From assembly GCA_025350565.1 (NCBI GenBank), contig JANXXO010000066.1, positions 18,550-82,549 of the forward strand: a DNA stretch of 64,000 nt, given 5' to 3'. The notes under the pieces were generated by a model. That model did not search any database and was not told the DNA's origin. It saw nothing but the letters and a program-made list of their open reading frames with translations. The position numbers and the translations under genes are program-made. Numbering within the stretch: the first letter of the stretch is position 1; each line of letters begins with the position of its first letter. This document shows positions 58,313-64,000 of this stretch, one piece after another. This stretch comes from Acidimicrobiaceae bacterium. GTDB taxonomy: Bacteria > Actinomycetota > Acidimicrobiia > Acidimicrobiales > RAAP-2.

Positions 58313-58422
58313 TCCGAACGATGGCTCTGGAAGAATCCCCAGATCATGACGGCGAACAGCGTGCCCAAGAGGATCACCAATGTCTCGACTTGTGGGCCGA
58401 TATAACTGTCTACGCCTGTCAT
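58309..58422 (-). CDS. 37-aa single-TM protein in the cytochrome oxidase operon
   Basis: MTGVDSYIGPQVETLVILLGTLFAVMIWGFFQSHRSE*; GAGG RBS; stop overlaps the next GTG start by 4 nt; absent from ORF track. Confidence 0.68.
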   Translation of the reverse strand: MTGVDSYIGPQVETLVILLGTLFAVMIWGFFQSHRSE

Positions 58423-58495
58423 CACGACTACCTCAACTCTCGAAGGTCATTCCGGACCTTGACGAACACTTTATGACCCCCGCGATGTTTCGTCA

Positions 58496-59173
58496 TCACA
58501 GAAGGTAAAACATTGCGAACAGTAGCGTGCTGGAGAGGGCAACGAAACCCATGAAGTAGGTCATCGACGCAACATTGGCGCGAAATGACTGCGCCGAGGG
58601 GTGCTTTGAGAACTGAATCTCCACGCCCCGAAACTCCTTTACGAGCCAATGCGAGCGCGCCACCGTGGTCTCTAGCCAGTAGGCCACAATGAAGATGGTC
58701 AAAATGTTCATCACCGAGTATCCGATGAACGTTGAGGCGTAGCCGCTCGAACCGGGATAGAACGGCACGGCCGTGAACTCCCAAATCTGCATAAAGAGAG
58801 CGAACAGCGCCGCCACGACACCCACCCAGATGGCCGCCTGCCATTCCGAGACGTTGCCTCTGCGAAGTCTGGCTTGACCGAATATGGCCATCGAGGCGGC
58901 GAGCAGCGTCAAGGTGTAGATGGTCCACCCATACGCGGTGGGCGCCGTCACGTGATTGGGTCGCCACAGAATCCCGTTGTTGCTGGAGCGCAAATAGAAG
59001 TAACTAAAGACGAGCGATGCCAATAGGAACGTGTACATTCCAATGAAGAGTCGTCCGCCACTCCAAATTGCGCCAATGTGCGCTCGAAGTTCGAACTCGC
59101 GCTCTTCGGGAGTGTCACTAATGCGAATTTTGTCGGCGGCCTTGAAGGCGTCACTCATGTACTTACTCTCCAC
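58496..59173 (-). CDS. ctaE: cytochrome c oxidase subunit III
   Basis: HIGAIWSGGRLFIGMYTFLLASLVFSYFYLRSSN; five-helix type protein directly after subunit I. Confidence 0.85.
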   Translation of the reverse strand: MESKYMSDAFKAADKIRISDTPEEREFELRAHIGAIWSGGRLFIGMYTFLLASLVFSYFYLRSSNNGILWRPNHVTAPTAYGWTIYTLTLLAASMAIFGQARLRRGNVSEWQAAIWVGVVAALFALFMQIWEFTAVPFYPGSSGYASTFIGYSVMNILTIFIVAYWLETTVARSHWLVKEFRGVEIQFSKHPSAQSFRANVASMTYFMGFVALSSTLLFAMFYLL

Positions 59174-59176
59174 TCG

Positions 59177-61138
59177 TTATTGTTCGGGTTCAATGGCGGC
59201 GGCTACGGCACTGCTGGCATGCACCGGTGGGCCATTTCCGAAGTCGGCCAGGGCAGGCGCTCCGACTTCGCTGTAGTGATACGGGTCCGTCATAATGACC
59301 GGAATCCGCTCGAAGTTGTAATGGGGAATCGGCGTCGCGGTCTGCCATTCAAGACCCAGCGAGTCCCACGGATTAGCAGGTGCCTTCTCCGGCGCTATGA
59401 ACTGGGACCACATCAGATTGGCCACGAAGATGAGGAACGAGGCCCCGAGAAAGAACGCCGCGATGGACGAAAACTCGTTGAGGGTCTGCAAGTTGCGGGC
59501 GTAGGAAAAGACTCGGCGAGGCTGGCCCAAGAGTCCAATGATGAACATCGGGAAGAATGTGAGGTTGAAGAAACCAAACATTGTCCAGAAGTGCCATAGT
59601 CCCAGCTTCTTATTCATCGTGCGTCCAGTCATCTTGGGCAACCAGAAATACAGTCCGCCAAAGAACGCGAAGATGAGTCCTCCCATGATCGTGTAATGGA
59701 AGTGCGAAAGTACGAAGAAGCCCCCGTGCACTGTCACGTTCACCGGAACGTCCGAAAGAAATACGCCAGAGATGCCGCCGATGAGGAAGTTGAAGTAGAC
59801 CGCCATACAGAACAGCATTGGCACTTCGTATCTGATTTTGGCTCGATACAACGTGCCCATTCCGACCAAGAAGATAAACCCCGTCGGAATTGAAATGAGT
59901 TCTGTGGTCAACATGAAGAGCGGACGCATGTCGGGATCGATACCGCTCTGAAAGAGATGGTGTTGCCATACGAAGAACGACAGCAGCGCCACACCAATCA
60001 TTCCCGCAGCGGCGATTCGGTACGCGAAGAGCGGTTTGCGTGTGAACACCGGAATAATTTCACCAACGATGCCGAAGCCCGGCAGGGCCATGATGTACAC
60101 CTCTGGGTGACCAAAGAACCAGAACAGGTTCTGCCACAGGTATGAACTCCCCCCGTGCTCGGTCACGTAAAACGACGTCTGTGCGGTCTTGTCAAGCAAA
60201 CCGAAGAGTCCGGCCGCGGTCAACACGGGCGACGCCAGCGTCAACAGGGCTGCGGTGGCGATGATCGACCAGACAAAGACTGGCACTCGGCTCCACGTCA
60301 TACCGGGCGCGCGGTAGTTAATGATGGTGACCGCAAGGTTGAAGCCGGCGGTCATCATTCCCACGCTGATAACCGCGAATCCAAAGAGGTACGAGACCAT
60401 GCCAGGACCGGCCTGGGTCTGCAGGGGCGCATAACCGGTCCAACCCGTCGGAAAGCCCCCGTAGGCCAGGGCCGAGAAAATGACGAAATAACCAGCGATA
60501 AAGGTCCAAAGACTGAATGCCTCGATGCGCGGGAACGCCATACGGCGTGAACCGATCATCAGGGGTACGAAATAGTTACCCAGAGGACCCACGACGACCG
60601 ATGAGGCCATCATCATCATGATGGTGCCGTGCTCGCTGACAATTTTTATGTAGGTATCAGCACTGAAGACGTGAACGGTCGGGTTCAAAAGTTCCGTGCG
60701 GATGGCCATTGCGAGAAGACCGCCGGTGAAGAAGAAGATCAGCACCCCGACGACATATTGGATGCCCACGACTTTGTGGTCGAGGTTGTATCGGAAATAC
60801 CTAGTCCAACCGGTATATTCAACTTCACCCTTGGCCTCACGGCCCAAGATTTTGGCGATGGGATGGTTGAGGGCGCCAATGCCGAGAAGCCACCCCACCA
60901 CCATGAACAACAGGGCTAGGAGAACCGCCAAGGAGTTCTGTCCACTATTGGCAATGTAGGGGTATGAACTCCCTATGAAATTACCGAGCCAGTGCCCCAA
61001 GATATAACCCAAGAAACCGCCAAGTGCTGCGGTGCCGACGTGTTGGCTGAGCCAACCGTTCTGACCTCTACGAGGTTTGATGTCAATGAATGCCGGAGGC
61101 TTTGGGGCCTCGACGCCCGCCTCGACGCTGGTGGTCAT
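59177..61138 (-). CDS. ctaD: cytochrome c oxidase subunit I
   Basis: 653 aa; EHGTIMMMM, FWFFGHPEVYIMALPGFGIVGEI, FVWQHHLFQSGIDPDMR, HGGFFVLSHFHYTIMGG. Confidence 0.95.
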   Translation of the reverse strand: MTTSVEAGVEAPKPPAFIDIKPRRGQNGWLSQHVGTAALGGFLGYILGHWLGNFIGSSYPYIANSGQNSLAVLLALLFMVVGWLLGIGALNHPIAKILGREAKGEVEYTGWTRYFRYNLDHKVVGIQYVVGVLIFFFTGGLLAMAIRTELLNPTVHVFSADTYIKIVSEHGTIMMMMASSVVVGPLGNYFVPLMIGSRRMAFPRIEAFSLWTFIAGYFVIFSALAYGGFPTGWTGYAPLQTQAGPGMVSYLFGFAVISVGMMTAGFNLAVTIINYRAPGMTWSRVPVFVWSIIATAALLTLASPVLTAAGLFGLLDKTAQTSFYVTEHGGSSYLWQNLFWFFGHPEVYIMALPGFGIVGEIIPVFTRKPLFAYRIAAAGMIGVALLSFFVWQHHLFQSGIDPDMRPLFMLTTELISIPTGFIFLVGMGTLYRAKIRYEVPMLFCMAVYFNFLIGGISGVFLSDVPVNVTVHGGFFVLSHFHYTIMGGLIFAFFGGLYFWLPKMTGRTMNKKLGLWHFWTMFGFFNLTFFPMFIIGLLGQPRRVFSYARNLQTLNEFSSIAAFFLGASFLIFVANLMWSQFIAPEKAPANPWDSLGLEWQTATPIPHYNFERIPVIMTDPYHYSEVGAPALADFGNGPPVHASSAVAAAIEPEQ

Positions 61139-61193
61139 CTTGCAATCTCCGTTTCCTCGTTCGCGTAGTTCATTTGTGGGTTACGGCGGTTAC

Positions 61194-62183
61194 TCATGAG
61201 GGCTGCTTCGATCCGTAGATCTCGACGGGGCTGTAAGGCGTCACGTTGCCGTCGGGGTAGAACCCACCGGCCGCGCCGTTGGCGTCGGGAACGTAACTCC
61301 ATGCGAAAGGCGGCAATAGTTTGGTATTGGCAGCGTTTTTTGACTCGGTGGACGTCGCCCAGGCCATGAAGGCTGACTCCGAAAGCACCTTGCCTTTATT
61401 GAACATCGCCCCATGCCAAATACCGCACAGTTCACTGCAGCGGACCTCGAACGTACCGAGTTGACCGGTCTTGGTAAAGGCGACGTTGTTCTGCAAAGGG
61501 TTCGCGTCGGCCTTGACCTCGAGTTGGTACGCCCAGAAGCTGTGGATGACGTCGAGGGAGGTGACGTTGAAAGCAATCTCGGTGTTGACGGGCAAAATGA
61601 GGTACGGCGACTCGAAGCCACCGAACGTCGGGTATCGATACGTGAACTTCCACTGCTGGGCAATCACTTGCACCGGGAGAACTGCGTTGGTATAGGGAGC
61701 CCACGACCCCGAACCCGAGAGGGCAGCGGTTTCAGCCTTCATCGCGCCGGCGGGCTGCAAGATCGGGTTGGGGCCTTCGCCACTTCCCGAGCCGGCACCG
61801 CTGTAGAGCTCAATGGTGCCGTACACCGCAAGGAAGAGGACCACCACGGTCGTCACCACAATCCACGAGACCTCAGTTCGCCTATTGCCAGCTGCGGCCG
61901 GGCCGCCCACCGATTCAGGCATGTCCGCGCGCTTCGAGTTCCACATAAGGGCAGCGAAGGCCAACCACTCCCATACCCCAATCATCACGGGTAAGGCAAT
62001 CACCATCAGCACGTTGAAGTCGAATTGGTTAGCGGTCGCGGTGGAGGTCATGCGCCCCGGCGGTACATGGGGACCAATGAATATCCAGTACAGCAGATCG
62101 CACACCACCGAAAGAGCGACCCATATGACAACTATGCGACGCAGGTGGTGCTCTTGGCTCGGGTTCGTGTTCGTTGAGGACAT
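61194..62183 (-). CDS. ctaC: cytochrome c oxidase subunit II (CuA)
   Basis: MSSTNTNPSQEHHLRRIVVIW...; DVIHSFWAYQL and the CuA motif CSELCGIWHGAM. Confidence 0.9.
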   Translation of the reverse strand: MSSTNTNPSQEHHLRRIVVIWVALSVVCDLLYWIFIGPHVPPGRMTSTATANQFDFNVLMVIALPVMIGVWEWLAFAALMWNSKRADMPESVGGPAAAGNRRTEVSWIVVTTVVVLFLAVYGTIELYSGAGSGSGEGPNPILQPAGAMKAETAALSGSGSWAPYTNAVLPVQVIAQQWKFTYRYPTFGGFESPYLILPVNTEIAFNVTSLDVIHSFWAYQLEVKADANPLQNNVAFTKTGQLGTFEVRCSELCGIWHGAMFNKGKVLSESAFMAWATSTESKNAANTKLLPPFAWSYVPDANGAAGGFYPDGNVTPYSPVEIYGSKQPS

Positions 62184-62185
62184 GA

Positions 62186-62863
62186 CTAGTTCACCACTTC
62201 CAATTCGCCACCCATGTAGTTCTGCGTCGACATCGGCCCCCCGTTTCCAAATAAGTATCCGAGTCCGCACGGAACGAAGCATTGCCAGTTATAAGTGCCT
62301 GGGCCAGGCGTTTTAAAACTGAACGACTCAATGTTGTGTGGTGAATTGAAGTGACAAGGCGCTTGGCCACATGGCGTGCCGACAACGCTGATCAAGGGGA
62401 TGCTTACGTTGAGGGTTGGAATGGTGAACGTGTGACCAACGCCACCGCCGGAGTTCGAGTCATAGACTTTAAAGCTCTTGCCGTTGAGGGTTGCGGTATT
62501 GCCAGGGGTTCCCATGACCTGACCCCACTCTTGGTTGCGTAGCGGGCTGCCACTGTCGTACTGATCGATCGTCATATGGACAACGGTGTTCGCGGGTAGT
62601 TTCCACGTCGTGGTGTGAAGCCATTTGCCGGATTTCGGGTCTTTGACGAGGTACGAGACCCATGTGGGATGCGAACCGAAACCAATTGCCCCCACCGTTT
62701 GAACCGTTAGGTTCACGGGTTGGCCCGCTGATTGCGTGGTCGTGAAGTCCACGACCCCACCTGGGACACCCGGACCAAGAAGTCCGTACACCGCCCAAAC
62801 CACAAGACCAACGGCGACCAGGAATAATCCCAGGACCGTTCCCAGTCTCCCCCCTTGTGTCAT
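62186..62863 (-). CDS. membrane-anchored cupredoxin-like protein (degenerate CuA-type motif)
   Basis: MTQGGRLGTVLGLFLVAVGLVVWAVYGLLGPG; FKTPGPGTYNWQCFVPCGLGYLFGNGGPMS. Confidence 0.72.
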   Translation of the reverse strand: MTQGGRLGTVLGLFLVAVGLVVWAVYGLLGPGVPGGVVDFTTTQSAGQPVNLTVQTVGAIGFGSHPTWVSYLVKDPKSGKWLHTTTWKLPANTVVHMTIDQYDSGSPLRNQEWGQVMGTPGNTATLNGKSFKVYDSNSGGGVGHTFTIPTLNVSIPLISVVGTPCGQAPCHFNSPHNIESFSFKTPGPGTYNWQCFVPCGLGYLFGNGGPMSTQNYMGGELEVVN

Positions 62864-63230
62864 AACTCAGCTCCTTGCGACAGTGTGCCCGCGGCGGGCT
62901 CAGCCCATAGATTATCCACACTCGCGCGATGCTGGAAGTTTTGATCGCCGAAATATAAGCGAATTCTTGGGATTGCCGCCGAAGGGTCCGTCGTGGTTCG
63001 TGACAAGCGAGTAGCCCTCATTCGCGCACGGTCAAAGTCTCGAGGACGATGCTGACGTGGGTCGTCATACAGAATCCACGTCACCGGGAGGCGCGCCGAT
63101 CTATCACGAACATGAAGTCCTAGATATTGATTTGTCATCGTCGCTGCGATCCGGTATTCCGCCCGATTTTTCGATAATGGAGCGATGGCGCGTGACAAGG
63201 TAGAGGGTTGACGCGTCGGCGGCCCTGCGT

Positions 63231-63940
63231 TCACGTCAAAGTGGCGAAGATCTGGTAGTTGCGAGAAGGCCCGTAGAGAGTGACGTTCATGTCATTTGAA
63301 GGCTGCAATGCGAACCCACGCAGTCGTTTCCTTTGATGGCGGCGTTTCACGTTGCCATGTGACCAGCGGAGCTCGCCGATTAAGCCGGGGATTAGGCGTT
63401 TCCCACCATTGGAGAATTTTGTCGCGCCGTCGCCTGACGCCTTCTCCTCGGCCAGGATAGCGATGCCGTCGCCCGATAATGCAATGGTCGGGAGGAACTC
63501 GGTCGGTTGAGTACCGTGACGGTCAAGACTTTTGTGCGATCGAGTTTCGCCGCTCGCGGCTTGACGAATAGGATCCACGACGTCGCCGAGTTTGGTGACG
63601 TCGTCGATCCACACAAGAACGGTGTTGTACGTTGTTGCTCAATCCCGAAGCGATGGCGCGGTGTACTGGCCGTGGCCCTCAGTGTTCCGGGAGATGTGAA
63701 CCATCGCAGTGAAGAGCCCCGCCGACTTACCTGGCCCACTCGTGCCTCCAATGCCATGTACGGAAAAGAGTGCCACTCACTCGATGGTGTTCGGCGAGGA
63801 ACGACGCCACCCAACATGCACCGTAGACGACGTGTACGTCCAATTCGTGGAAGGTCAGCACCTCCCACTCCACGGGCTGCGTTAGGCCGCGGAGTCGCGA
63901 AGCCGCGAAGTCGCGTGGGGCGTTAAGATTCCGCACCGCG
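63231..63940 (-). pseudogene. decayed P-loop ATPase (primase/helicase- or DUF927-like)
   Basis: VYGACWVASFLAEHHRV in one frame, ALFSVHGIGGTSGPGKSAGLFTAMVHIS in the next (Walker A), an in-frame TGA, then VLVWIDDVTKLGDVVDPIRQAASGETRSHKSLDRHGTQPTEFLPTIALSGDGIAILAEEKASGDGATKF (Walker B-like onward). Confidence 0.65.
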
Positions 63941-64000
63941 CCAGATCACAAGTCCGCGATTCGTCAACAATGCGCGTACCTAGGTACCTGACCCGAAAAT

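Overview
The window looks like a chromosomal segment of a high-GC actinobacterium, possibly acidimicrobial (lineage inferred only from gene content). Recognisable blocks: ethylmalonyl/methylmalonyl-CoA genes (1-3.9 kb); uppP, recR, dnaX, an SRP RNA and a tRNA-Ser (4.4-8.0 kb); a small accessory stretch with an IS3-family relic (8-11 kb); a five-PAS hybrid histidine kinase, tadA, a second tRNA-Ser, gabT and a MarP-like protease (11.3-17.7 kb); an amino-sugar uptake and hydrolysis operon with a Dpp-type ABC transporter, GH20 and a SIS protein (22.9-32.2 kb); sqdB; a reductive-pyrimidine-type cluster (33.8-37.1 kb); tRNA-Arg; a tightly overlapping four-gene operon of acyl-CoA dehydrogenase-like, PIG-L deacetylase, NodS-like methyltransferase and GT2 glycosyltransferase (37.5-40.5 kb); a low-density region with decayed genes and microproteins (40.5-45 kb); an operon ending in a B12-binding HTH regulator (45-48.8 kb); a GAF-ANTAR protein; a GH3 glycosidase; and an aa3-type cytochrome oxidase locus with assembly factors (53-62.9 kb). 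The right end carries a decayed P-loop ATPase. The strongest candidates for an undescribed system are the four-gene Nod-factor-like operon and the B12-sensor operon. All calls come from reading the sequence and ORF track; no database search was run.
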